NCBI RefSeq assembly: GCF_002902905.1
Contig: NZ_CP026124.1
Location: 372,001-436,000 of the forward strand
DNA: 64,000 nucleotides
Origin: Achromobacter sp. AONIH1
Lineage (GTDB): Bacteria > Pseudomonadota > Gammaproteobacteria > Burkholderiales > Burkholderiaceae_B
Direction of reading: 5' to 3'
Positions within the stretch are counted from its first letter, which is position 1. Each line of letters opens with the position of its first letter. A program made the translations under genes and the position numbers. Positions 17,156-25,046 of the stretch are shown one piece after another. The notes under the pieces are model-generated. The model searched no databases. It saw only the letters and a program-made list of their open reading frames with translations, and had not been told where the DNA came from.

Positions 17156-18100
17156 TCAATCGCGGGACTTGCCCGTGATGGCTTCGGTGGCGCGGCGCAG
17201 GATGTCGGCGATGCGGCGCTGTTCGGCCGGCTTGGCGTCGGTGCTGTCCAGCAGGGCGCGCTTGAGCGCGCTGCGGGCCTGCACGAACTCCGGCACCCAG
17301 CCGGTGGCGCGGTCCTCGCCCTCGGGGCCCAGGTCTGGCGGCTGGCCGCTCCAGGCCTGGCGCATCCAATCCATCTTGCGCGCGATGTGCTTGAACTTGT
17401 TGAACTGCACCGACAGGCGGTCGCGGTTGGCGTCGAGGTATGCGCGACCCGGCACGGCCAGGCTGTAGCGCTTCTTGGCGCCGTCCTGCTCCACGGTGGC
17501 GTAGCCCAGCTCTTCCAGGTACGTCAGCGCGGGATACACCATGCCGGGGCTGGGCGTGTAGAAGCCGTTGCTCAGCGTGCCCAGCGCCTTGATAAGCTCG
17601 TAACCGTGGCTGGGATTCTGCTCCAGCAGGCCCAGCAGCATCAGTTGCAGGTCTTCGGCCGACACGCGGCGTCCGCGCGTCCAGCCACGGCCGTCGCCGC
17701 CGAAATCGTCGTCGGCATCGCCGCCGCGACCGCCAGGGCCGCCCGGCATCCAGCCGCCACCGCTGGCATGGCGCGCGTGCCGGCCGCGCATGCCGTGGTC
17801 TTCGTGGCGGCCGTGGTGTTCGTGATAACCGTGGCCTTCGTGATGGGCGTGACGTTCATGGTCGCCGTGATGGCCCTGGTGTTCATGATGACCGTGATGG
17901 CCTTGATGGCCGTGGCGATGGGAGTGCTCGTTCCAGTCACCGCAGAACGCGCCGACGGAACGGTCGTGTCGTTCGGCGTGGCGGCCGTCGCGGTGGAACA
18001 TGGCATGGTCGCGGCGATCGCCGCGGTGCCCGCCGTGGGCGTCGCGGCGCATCTGGCGCGCGGCGCGCGCAAAGGCGACAAGGAATTCGGTGTGGCGCAT
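17156..18100 (-). CDS. His-rich PadR-family metal-responsive regulator (YqjI-like)
   Basis: 314 residues. Residues 22-111 contain about 29 histidines in HxH and HH clusters, a disordered metal-binding tail. Residues about 148-225 form the PadR winged helix (LQLMLLGLLEQNPSHGYELIKAL, GMVYPALTYLEELGY), followed by a helical dimerisation region. E. coli YqjI has the same layout and loses DNA binding when Ni or Fe occupies the His-rich part; that mechanism is known for YqjI and inferred here. The start is ATG 18100, with AGAGAGG about 6 bases upstream. The downstream partner is the SIP reductase; the operator lies immediately upstream. Confidence 0.88.
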   Translation of the reverse strand: MRHTEFLVAFARAARQMRRDAHGGHRGDRRDHAMFHRDGRHAERHDRSVGAFCGDWNEHSHRHGHQGHHGHHEHQGHHGDHERHAHHEGHGYHEHHGRHEDHGMRGRHARHASGGGWMPGGPGGRGGDADDDFGGDGRGWTRGRRVSAEDLQLMLLGLLEQNPSHGYELIKALGTLSNGFYTPSPGMVYPALTYLEELGYATVEQDGAKKRYSLAVPGRAYLDANRDRLSVQFNKFKHIARKMDWMRQAWSGQPPDLGPEGEDRATGWVPEFVQARSALKRALLDSTDAKPAEQRRIADILRRATEAITGKSRD

Positions 18101-18120
18101 GGGGGCCTCTCTTGGTTAGT

Positions 18121-18156
18121 CTTTAGATATATCTAAAGATATATATCGAAAGATAC
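18121..18156. promoter_or_regulatory. Palindromic operator upstream of the PadR/YqjI-like gene
   Basis: 18121-18138 is an 18-base perfect palindrome (half CTTTAGATA). It continues into TATATATCGAAAGATA, so on the minus strand the half-site TATCTTT-C/A-GATA occurs twice, ending at the palindrome. It sits 20 bases upstream of the regulator ATG, within AT-rich sequence in a GC-rich context, and resembles the A/T-rich dyads bound by YqjI. Confidence 0.65.
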
Positions 18157-18175
18157 ACCTCGGCCTTTCCCGCCG

Positions 18176-19069
18176 TCAACCTCCGCGTTCGCGCACCCCC
18201 AGCGCGATCCCCCCCACGATCAGCCCCATGCCGGCCAGCAGCGCGCCGCCCAGGGGCTCGCCCAGCACCGCCGCCGAGCACAGCAGGCCGAACACGGGCA
18301 CGCCCAGCAGGCCGATGGATGTGACGCCGGCCGGCAAGGAGCGGTTGACGTTCACCGCCGCCCAATACGCCACGGCGATGCCGAACACCCCGCCGTAGCC
18401 GAGCAGCCACGCGAGGTCCGCGCCCCAGATCACGCGCGGCGCGCCTTCCCTCGCCCAGGCCACCGCCGACAACACCACGGTCGCCAGCAGCGCCTGCCAG
18501 AAGGCCAGCTCGAACGGCGGCGTCACCCAGCGGTGGGCGCGCACATAGACGATGTTGGCGGCCCAGCACAGCGCCGCGAGCAGCACCAGCGCATTGCCGA
18601 AGATGGCCGCGCGGTCGCTCCAGTCGAATGCCAGCGGATTGAAGATCAGGACCAGGCCGGCCAGCCCCAGCAGCAGCCCGGCGCGGCGGCCCGGTCCGAT
18701 CGGTTCGCCCAGGAACAGCCGCGCGGCCGGGATGACCCAGAGCGGCGTGGTGTAGGCCAGCACCACCGAGCGTCCGGCCGGCACATGCTGCAATCCCAGG
18801 CTCACCAGCGCGGCGAACGCGCCCATGTGCAACAGCCCCACGCTCAGGATCACGGGAATGTCGGCACGCACCGGCCAGGCCACGCGGCGCAGCGCCAGCC
18901 CCAATAGCAGCAAGGCCACGGCGCCGACGGCGCTGCGCGCGGCCACCGCCCACAAGGGCGTCATGTATTGCAGCAGCAGCTTGCTGACGACCCAGGTGAA
19001 GCCCCAGGCCAGCACCACCACGGCCAGCAGCGCCAGCGCCTGGCGCCGGGAAAGCGAATCCTTGCTCAT
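18176..19069 (-). CDS. EamA/DMT-family permease
   Basis: 297 residues from ATG 19069 (MSKDSLSRRQ). Ten membrane segments are arranged as two EamA repeats. The first begins LALLAVVVLAWGFTWVVSKLLL and the second ALVLLAALCWAANIVYVRAHR. The GxPV/LGEPLGGALLAGMGLIVGG segment before the last helices is typical. Drug/metabolite superfamily exporters of this type move amino acids or metabolites outward; no substrate is suggested by context. A longer frame upstream to 19369 is an unsupported extension. Confidence 0.85.
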   Translation of the reverse strand: MSKDSLSRRQALALLAVVVLAWGFTWVVSKLLLQYMTPLWAVAARSAVGAVALLLLGLALRRVAWPVRADIPVILSVGLLHMGAFAALVSLGLQHVPAGRSVVLAYTTPLWVIPAARLFLGEPIGPGRRAGLLLGLAGLVLIFNPLAFDWSDRAAIFGNALVLLAALCWAANIVYVRAHRWVTPPFELAFWQALLATVVLSAVAWAREGAPRVIWGADLAWLLGYGGVFGIAVAYWAAVNVNRSLPAGVTSIGLLGVPVFGLLCSAAVLGEPLGGALLAGMGLIVGGIALGVRERGG

Positions 19070-19152
19070 TTTCTGCGGCGCCACGCGGCGCGTTGCGGAC
19101 AAGCCCAGACTATAGGAGCCGGGCGCGCCGCCGCCGTAGCGCCACGCCGCGC

Positions 19153-20043
19153 CTATTCTCTGGAGCCACGCGCGGCGGGCCGGCGCGCCAGCCATTTCGC
19201 GGCCTCGGCCGCCCTGGCATCGTCGGGCGCCGGTGCGTACACCACCAGGCTCAGGTGCCGGTTCTCGTCCACGGTCAGCGTGGCGTGCTCGAAGGCCACC
19301 TCGCCCAGCGCGCCCAGGTTCAGGCTGCGCAGGCCCAGGCAGGAACCATGCACATCGTGCTCGCGCCACCAGGCCTTGAAGTCCGGCGATACGCGCTCCA
19401 GCTCCTCGACCAGCTCAACGATGTCGGGCACGTCGGAGGCGCTGGCGAAGCTGCGGCGAAAACTCGACAGCATGCGCGGCGCCTGCGCCTGCCAGTCCAC
19501 GAAGACCTCGCGCATGTGCGGATCGACGAACAGCATCCACAGCAGGTTGCGGCGGCCCGGCGCCTGCGCCGAATAGCGGAATACCTTGTCCGCCGCCGCG
19601 TTCCAGGCCACCACGTCCCAGCGCAGGTTGAGGATGTAGGCGGGTCGGGCCGGCAGATCGTCCATCAGCCGGCGCAGCTGCGGCGGCACGGTACAGAGCG
19701 TGCGGCCGGGCTCGGCCGGCGGACGCTGGTGCGCCAGCAGGTACAGGTGGCGGCGCTCGGCCGCGTCCAGCTTCAATACCCGCGCCAGGTTGTCCAGGAA
19801 GCCGGCCGACACGCTGATGTTGCGGCCCTGCTCGAACCAGGTGTACCAGGCCAGGCCCACCCCGGCGAGCGCGGCCACTTCCTCGCGTCGCAGTCCCGGC
19901 GTGCGCCGCCGGCCGCCTGCCGGCAGGCCGAGTTCGGCGGGACTCAGGCGTTCGCGCCGCAGGCGCAGGAATTCGGACAGGTCGGCGCGGGTACGCGCCA
20001 GGCGCGGCGTGGTGGAAGCGGGGACCGCGGCGGTGTCGTTCAT
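19153..20043 (-). CDS. XRE regulator with MmyB-like ligand-binding domain
   Basis: 296 residues from ATG 20043; a TTG at 20058 is a weaker choice. Residues about 15-90 carry the helix-turn-helix (LSEFLRLRRERLSP, RRTPGLRREEVAALAGVGLAWYTWFEQGR) and about 105-270 the MmyB-type domain (LNLRWDVVAWNAAADKVFRY, HPEF-like replaced by DFKAWWREHDVHG). MmyB-like domains bind fatty-acid-like ligands in studied actinobacterial members. It is divergent from a DHA2 drug exporter, which it probably represses. Confidence 0.85.
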   Translation of the reverse strand: MNDTAAVPASTTPRLARTRADLSEFLRLRRERLSPAELGLPAGGRRRTPGLRREEVAALAGVGLAWYTWFEQGRNISVSAGFLDNLARVLKLDAAERRHLYLLAHQRPPAEPGRTLCTVPPQLRRLMDDLPARPAYILNLRWDVVAWNAAADKVFRYSAQAPGRRNLLWMLFVDPHMREVFVDWQAQAPRMLSSFRRSFASASDVPDIVELVEELERVSPDFKAWWREHDVHGSCLGLRSLNLGALGEVAFEHATLTVDENRHLSLVVYAPAPDDARAAEAAKWLARRPAARGSRE

Positions 20044-20266
20044 GGAAGCCTGACGCAAGGAACGCGCCGCTCGAACCCGCGCGGCGCGGGCGCGCGCAAT
20101 GGCGCGGACCGTCTCGCCGCCGGGCCACCGGGCGCGTGCGCGGGAACAGAGGAGAACGGCCAGTCTATTGCCTGTAGTAACAGCATAAACAGCTAAATTG
20201 TATAAGCCTGAAGAGGCTCACAGAATAGCGCCGTTTCCTTCTGGATTTCATTGTTCCGGCGCCTCC

Positions 20267-21703
20267 ATGACCACTTCCGCCCTTCCCTCTCCCTGCCCCG
20301 CCCGGGCCGCGCGTCCCGGCCGCCTGGGTCTGGCCGTGCTGCTGTCCGGCGGCTTCATCACCATCTTCGACCTGTTCGTGGTGAACATCGCCATCCCCAG
20401 CATGCAGCGCACGCTGGACGCGAGCTTCGCGCAGATCAACTTCATCATCGTGGCCTACGAGCTGGCCTATGGCGTGCTGCTGATCGCCGGCAGCCGGCTG
20501 GGCGACCGCCTGGGCCGGCGCCGGCTGTTCGTGTTGGGCATGCTGGGCTTCGCGCTGACCTCGGCGCTGTGCGGGCTGGCGCCGGACGCCAATGCGCTGA
20601 TCTGCGCGCGCGCGCTGCAGGGCGTGGCGGCGGCCATGCTGTTCCCGCAGGTGTACGCGCTGATCCGCGTCAGCTACGACGGCCACGCGCGCCGCCGCGC
20701 GTTCGGCCTACTAGGCATGACGCTGGGGCTGGCGGCCATCGCCGGCCAGGTGCTGGGCGGCTGGATCGTGCACGCCGACCTGTTCGGCCTGTCCTGGCGC
20801 GTGATCTTCCTGGTCAATGTGCCGCTGGGCCTGGCCGCCTGGAAGCTGGCGCGCCATCTGCCGGAGTCGCGCGAGCCTTCGGCCTCGTCGATGGACTGGC
20901 CCGGTGCCGCGCTGGCCGGGCTGGGCCTGGGCCTGCTGATGCTGGCGCTGATCGAGGGCCCGGCGCGGCACTGGCCTGCCTGGACGCTGGCCAGCGCCAT
21001 GCTGGCCGTGGCCGCGCTGGCATTGTTCGTGCGCGCGCAGCGCCGCATCGGCGCGGCCGGCGGCGCGCCGCTGGTGGACATGCCCCTGCTGACGCAGCCG
21101 CGCTTCGCCACCGGCTGCCTGCTGGTGCTGCTGGTGTTCTCGACGGCCGCCGCGCTGTTCCTGTGCTACGCGCTGCTGATGCAGACCGGGCTGGGCGTGG
21201 ACGCGCTGACGGCGGGTTCCATCTTCGCGCCGGCCAGCGTGGGCTTCGTGGCCGGCTCGATGCTGGCGCCGCGACTGGTGGCGCGCCACGGCACGCCGGC
21301 CATCGCGCTGGCCGCGCTGCTCTATGGCGGCGCCACGGCGGCGCTGATGCTGCAGGTGGGTGCGGCCGGCGGAGCGCTGTCGCCCTGGTCGCTGGTGCCG
21401 GTGCTGGTGTGGCTGGGCGCGGCGCAGGGCGCGGTCAACACGCCGCTGGTGAACCTGACGCTGGGCCTGGTGCCGGACCATCAGGCCGGCATGGCCGCCG
21501 GCGTGGTGTCGACGTTGCAACAGGTGGGCGCGGCGCTGGGCGTGGCGGCCGCGGGCATGCTGTTCAGCGGCGCGCTGGAGGCCGGCGCTGGCGCGGCGGC
21601 CGGCGACCGCTATGCGCAGGCCTTCGCCAGCGCGCTGCAATTCAACGTGGCCGCCATTGCGCTGTCGGCGCTGCTGCTGTGGCGGCTGGGCCGGCGCGGC
21701 TGA
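20267..21703 (+). CDS. DHA2-family MFS multidrug exporter (EmrB/QacA type)
   Basis: 478 residues from ATG 20267 (MTTSALPSP) with 14 membrane segments. TM1 contains FDLFVVNIAIPSMQRTL (motif D1 of DHA2), the TM2-3 loop is GSRLGDRLGRRRLF (motif A), and TM5 holds GQVLGGWIVH (motif C, exporter-specific). It should export amphipathic compounds by proton antiport. A dyad CTGT-agta-ACAG (about 20172-20183) lies between it and the divergent XRE gene and is a possible operator. Confidence 0.88.
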   Translation: MTTSALPSPCPARAARPGRLGLAVLLSGGFITIFDLFVVNIAIPSMQRTLDASFAQINFIIVAYELAYGVLLIAGSRLGDRLGRRRLFVLGMLGFALTSALCGLAPDANALICARALQGVAAAMLFPQVYALIRVSYDGHARRRAFGLLGMTLGLAAIAGQVLGGWIVHADLFGLSWRVIFLVNVPLGLAAWKLARHLPESREPSASSMDWPGAALAGLGLGLLMLALIEGPARHWPAWTLASAMLAVAALALFVRAQRRIGAAGGAPLVDMPLLTQPRFATGCLLVLLVFSTAAALFLCYALLMQTGLGVDALTAGSIFAPASVGFVAGSMLAPRLVARHGTPAIALAALLYGGATAALMLQVGAAGGALSPWSLVPVLVWLGAAQGAVNTPLVNLTLGLVPDHQAGMAAGVVSTLQQVGAALGVAAAGMLFSGALEAGAGAAAGDRYAQAFASALQFNVAAIALSALLLWRLGRRG

Positions 21704-21717
21704 GGCCGGGCTCAGCC
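21698..21717. terminator. Hairpin between convergent genes
   Basis: GGCTGAG (21698-21704) and CTCAGCC (21711-21717) pair across a six-base loop, overlapping the stop codon of the DHA2 gene and abutting that of the oxygenase. There is no T run; it is a weak bidirectional terminator candidate. Confidence 0.35.
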
Positions 21718-22479
21718 CGCCAGCGGCACGCCCGGCTGGCTGGCCGAGCGCGTGCCGGGCAACGGGTGACAGGATTGCGGATGATAGGTGTGGACCAGCG
21801 ACAGCTTGACGCGGTCACTGCTGTTGCCCTGGGCGGCGTGCAGCGTGCGACAGTGGAAGAACACCACATCGCCCGGCTCCAGGTCCGGGCAGACCGCGCG
21901 CGCGATCCAGGGCGCGTTCAGCGGCTCGTCGTCGCGGAAGAATTTCTTGGCGTCGAACTGGGCCGGCTGGAACGCCGCCGCATGCGAGCCGGGGATGAAT
22001 GAAAGGCCGCCGTTGGCGCGCGTCTCGTGGCCCAGGGCAAGCCAGCAGGACACCAGATCGGTATCCGAGAACGACCAGTAGCGGATGTCCTGATGCCAGC
22101 CGGTCAGGCTGCCGTAGGCCGGATGCTTGGTCATGACGCAATTGTGGTGCACGGTGGACAGCACCGGCGTCTCGCCGAAATAGCGCGCCAGCCACTGGCC
22201 GATGGCCGGGTCCGTGGCCCATTGCGCGTACAGCGGGTCACGACCGTAGGCGGACAGCAGGCGGCGCACGGTCTGGCCGCCCTCGGCCTGGCGCGACTCG
22301 GGCGCGCCGGGATAGCGCAGGTCGGCTTCGTATTCGATCGGCGCGACGTGATCCCGCAAATGGCGCTCGGACAGCGCGCGCAAGGCGGCCACCCTGCCAG
22401 CGTCGGCGAAACCGCGCGCCACCACGAAGCCCTGCTCGCGCAGGACGGCTATCTGTTCATCTGTGGGCAACGCGGCCAT
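21712..22479 (-). CDS. Phytanoyl-CoA dioxygenase (PhyH)-family Fe(II)/2-oxoglutarate oxygenase
   Basis: 255 residues from ATG 22479 (MAALPTDEQ), with GAGAATCGAG just ahead; a GTG at 22509 would add 10 residues. The iron-binding set is complete: H129 and D131 (GWHQDIRYW), H214 (RTLHAAQGNSSD) and R223, which should bind 2-oxoglutarate. The family hydroxylates aliphatic carbons of fatty or amino acids and natural products. It stands alone between converging and same-strand genes, so the substrate is open. Confidence 0.88.
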   Translation of the reverse strand: MAALPTDEQIAVLREQGFVVARGFADAGRVAALRALSERHLRDHVAPIEYEADLRYPGAPESRQAEGGQTVRRLLSAYGRDPLYAQWATDPAIGQWLARYFGETPVLSTVHHNCVMTKHPAYGSLTGWHQDIRYWSFSDTDLVSCWLALGHETRANGGLSFIPGSHAAAFQPAQFDAKKFFRDDEPLNAPWIARAVCPDLEPGDVVFFHCRTLHAAQGNSSDRVKLSLVHTYHPQSCHPLPGTRSASQPGVPLAG

Positions 22480-22590
22480 CTCGATTCTCAAGGCAACACG
22501 GGCGTCCACGGGGCTCCGACAGCAAGCGGACGCAAGGGCGCTAGATTACTGCAAATCGCCCTGGGCAAGCCCGCGCTCCCGACGCGGGTT

Positions 22591-23070
22591 TCATCCGCCC
22601 CACAGCGCGGGCTTGTTGACCATCAGGTAGTAGGTCACGGCCATGGCGATGAAGGCCGGGTAGCCCAGCGCCTCCCAACGCCGCGCATACCGCGCGTACC
22701 GCTTGGGCAGCGCCCCCTGCGCCGCGTGCGCGTCGCGCGCCATGGCCGCCATGCGCAGCTGCAGCCAGACCACCGGCAGCCAGCAGGCGCCCGCCAGCGC
22801 GTACAGGCCGATGGACAGCGCCAGCCAGGGCGTCGTCGGCGACCAGCCCGCCATATGCGCCAGCGCGATGCCCGAGATCGGCTGGATGATCACGCAGGGC
22901 GTGGTGAACCACCAGTCGGCACGCACCACCAGCCGGCTGACGACGGCCTGGGCAGCGACGTTGCCGCTGCGGTTGGTGAAGAACATGTAGAAGGCCGACC
23001 CCAACCCCGTGCCCACCATCAGCACGCTGGACACGATATGCACGGACTTGAGCAACAGATAGGCATTCAT
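22591..23070 (-). CDS. DUF2269-family integral membrane protein
   Basis: 159 residues with four membrane segments. The pattern LLLKSVHIVSSVLMVGTGLGSAFYMFF, ADWWFTTPCVIIQPISG, ACWLPVVWLQLRM and YPAFIAMAVTYYLMVNKP matches DUF2269. Its function is not known. The ATG overlaps the preceding gene's stop (ATGA, 23067-23070), so it is the last gene of a three-gene unit with the DoxX-like and NAD-binding proteins. Confidence 0.85.
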   Translation of the reverse strand: MNAYLLLKSVHIVSSVLMVGTGLGSAFYMFFTNRSGNVAAQAVVSRLVVRADWWFTTPCVIIQPISGIALAHMAGWSPTTPWLALSIGLYALAGACWLPVVWLQLRMAAMARDAHAAQGALPKRYARYARRWEALGYPAFIAMAVTYYLMVNKPALWGG

Positions 23071-23471
23071 GCGAGCTCCTTCTTCTTGGCGTGGGCCGAC
23101 ATCAGGTGCAGCAGCATCGCCGCGATCGGCAGGTTCTTAAGCAACGGCCCGAGCGGATGCAGCCACAGCGCGGGCTGCAGGACGCTGGCCGTCACGGTCA
23201 TCGCCAGCATCAGCGCCAGCGCGGCCAGATAGCTGGAGCGGCCGGGCCGCAGCCAAAGCGCCAGGCCCACGGCCAGGTCGGCCAGCAGGCCGCTCCAGAC
23301 CAGCAGGGCCTGCCAGTGCGTGTCGAGGATGCCGGCGTCGGCCAGCAACCGTGCGCTCAAGCCTTTGTGTTCCAGTGCGCTGACGAGCGCCGTGCCCAGC
23401 CAGACGACGACCAGGCTGGCATGCATGAGGCGCTGGCCACAGGGGACGGTATTTACGGCGGACAAAGCCAT
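23067..23471 (-). CDS. DoxX-like small membrane protein
   Basis: 134 residues from ATG 23471 (MALSAVNTV); the frame extends upstream without support. Four membrane helices (ASLVVVWLGTALVSALEH, LVWSGLLADLAVGLALWL, LAALALMLAMTVTASVL, LLKNLPIAAMLLHLMS) fit the DoxX-like/DUF4267-type group, often encoded beside NAD-binding epimerases. It lies between an NAD(P)-binding protein and DUF2269, a recurrent trio whose joint role is not established. Confidence 0.75.
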   Translation of the reverse strand: MALSAVNTVPCGQRLMHASLVVVWLGTALVSALEHKGLSARLLADAGILDTHWQALLVWSGLLADLAVGLALWLRPGRSSYLAALALMLAMTVTASVLQPALWLHPLGPLLKNLPIAAMLLHLMSAHAKKKELA

Positions 23472-23485
23472 GCGACGGTTTCCGT

Positions 23486-24355
23486 TCAGTCGCGGCGCAG
23501 CGTGGCCAGCAGCTGTCCGGGCGCGACGCCCGGTCGGCCCAACCAGCGCTCCAGGGCGGCCGGATCGGTGACGTTGTCGCTTTCCAGCAGCGCCAGCGTT
23601 TCGCTGCACCAGGGAGACCACGGCAACCCGTCGCCGGCGCGCGCGCTGGCCCGGCTCAGCCAGCCGGGCAGCGCGCCGACGCAGGCCGGCCTGTGACCCA
23701 TCTGCGCGCGCAGGCTGGCGATCAGGTCCGCCAGCGGCAAGGCCTCGGGCCCGCCGATCTCGACCAGGCCCGACGGCGCATCCGAACCCGCCACGCGCGC
23801 CACCGCGTCGGCCAGGTCGCGCACGGCCACGGGCTGCACGCGCGCTTGCAGCACCGCGCGCGGCAGCAGCAGGGCCGGCAGGCGCGCCAGGGCCAGGAAC
23901 AGCTGGCTGCTGGCGCCGCCGGCGCCGAACACCACGCTGGGACGCAGCACGCAGCCGTTCAACCGCCCCTGCTCCGTCAGCGCCAGCAGATGCTCGTCGG
24001 CGGCACGCTTGGTGCTGGCGTAGCGCGTGGCGCTGTGCGCGATGCCCAGGGCCGAGATCTGCACCACCCGCCGCACGCCCGCCGCCGCGCAGGCGTCGAA
24101 CAGCGCGATGGGGGCGTCGGCATGCATGGCTTGCAGCGGCCGGCCGGCGCTGTCGCGCAGCACGCCCACGGCGTTGATCACGGCGTCGATGCCGGCCAGA
24201 TGCGGCAGCCAGGCCTCGGCCGTGAGCGCCTTGGAAAAATCCAGCGGGGGCGCCGTGCGGCGGCTGCGCTGCACGGGCTCATGGCCCGCCTGCTTCAGGC
24301 TGTCGACGATATGGCGGCCAATGAACCCCGTGCCGCCGCAGACCAGGATACGCAT
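23486..24355 (-). CDS. NAD(P)-binding extended-SDR/epimerase-like protein
   Basis: 289 residues. The Rossmann fingerprint GGTGFIGRHI is at residues 8-17 and a possible active-site YASTK at about 111-115. It resembles NmrA/NDUFA9-like atypical SDRs found with DoxX and DUF2269 partners. It heads the minus-strand operon 24355-22591. The sequence 24367-24386, 12 bases upstream, resembles the operator of the adjacent GbsR-type gene, so common control is likely. Confidence 0.82.
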   Translation of the reverse strand: MRILVCGGTGFIGRHIVDSLKQAGHEPVQRSRRTAPPLDFSKALTAEAWLPHLAGIDAVINAVGVLRDSAGRPLQAMHADAPIALFDACAAAGVRRVVQISALGIAHSATRYASTKRAADEHLLALTEQGRLNGCVLRPSVVFGAGGASSQLFLALARLPALLLPRAVLQARVQPVAVRDLADAVARVAGSDAPSGLVEIGGPEALPLADLIASLRAQMGHRPACVGALPGWLSRASARAGDGLPWSPWCSETLALLESDNVTDPAALERWLGRPGVAPGQLLATLRRD

Positions 24356-24366
24356 GATGACCTCAC

Positions 24367-24386
24367 ATTTCTCTGATTACAGAAAT
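24367..24386. promoter_or_regulatory. Second operator-like site before the NAD-binding/DoxX/DUF2269 operon
   Basis: ATTTCT (24367-24372) and AGAAAT (24381-24386) form a dyad. On the minus strand it reads ATTTCTGT-aatc-AGAGAAAT, one mismatch from a perfect repeat of the ATTTCTGT half found at 24971-24998. It lies between the GbsR-type gene and the operon start. Confidence 0.6.
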
Positions 24387-24392
24387 ATCCGC

Positions 24393-24950
24393 TCAGCGTT
24401 TGCGCTTGGGGGCGGCCGTGGGCGGCTGCCCGGAACGGATGAAGCGTTGCACGCTGGCGCCCAGGCGCAACACCTTGTCCAGCGTCGAGGGGGACAGGCG
24501 CAGCATCTCGTCGGTCCAGATGCCCAGCGATTCCATCAGGCGCAATGTCTCGTGCACGCGGTCCTGGGTGTCGGGCGATTCCTCCTCGAAGCCGGGCTCG
24601 GCGATCAGGTCGCGCAGCATCTGCGAGGTGGGATCGAATTCGCGCTGCTTGCGCTCGCGCACGATGGTGCGCAGCAGTTCCCAGACGTCGGCGGAGGTGT
24701 CGAAGTAGTCGCGCCGGTCGCCGGGTCGGCGGCTGCTGCGGATCAGCCCCCAGTTCAGCAATTCCTTGAGGCTGTTGCTGACATTGGAGCGCGCGGCGTT
24801 CAGGGTGTCGGCGATTTCCTCGGCGTTCAGCGGCCTGCCGTGGAAAAAGAGCAGCGCGTGGATCTGCGCGACCGTCCGGTTCACGCCCCAGCTGTTGCCC
24901 ATGTCTCCCCAGTGGAGAATGAAGCGTTGTGCGATGGGAGTCAGTTTCAT
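24393..24950 (-). CDS. GbsR/MarR-family transcriptional regulator
   Basis: 185 residues. The N-terminal half has the GbsR-type winged helix: WGDMGNSWGVNRTVAQIHALLFF, LNAEEIADTLNAARSNVSNSLKEL and WGLIRSSRRPGDRRDYF. A helical C-terminus (about 95-170) ends in a basic tail. These regulators control transport or membrane genes in several bacteria. A 13+13-base perfect operator lies 20 bases upstream and a related site stands before the downstream operon, so autoregulation and control of 24355-22591 are likely. Confidence 0.88.
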   Translation of the reverse strand: MKLTPIAQRFILHWGDMGNSWGVNRTVAQIHALLFFHGRPLNAEEIADTLNAARSNVSNSLKELLNWGLIRSSRRPGDRRDYFDTSADVWELLRTIVRERKQREFDPTSQMLRDLIAEPGFEEESPDTQDRVHETLRLMESLGIWTDEMLRLSPSTLDKVLRLGASVQRFIRSGQPPTAAPKRKR

Positions 24951-24970
24951 GACTCCAGTGTCGAGGCGCC

Positions 24971-24998
24971 TGAAATTTCTGTCAAGACAGAAATTTCA
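24971..24998. promoter_or_regulatory. Perfect inverted-repeat operator of the GbsR-type gene
   Basis: TGAAATTTCTGTC (24971-24983) and GACAGAAATTTCA (24986-24998) are 13-base perfect arms with a 2-base centre. The site lies 20 bases upstream of the GbsR-type ATG in the divergent gap toward the AI-2E gene's 3' end. Confidence 0.75.
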
Positions 24999-25046
24999 AT
25001 TTCTTGTGACGCGCAGGCGTGGCGGCCGTCGGCCGCGCCGGATGAC

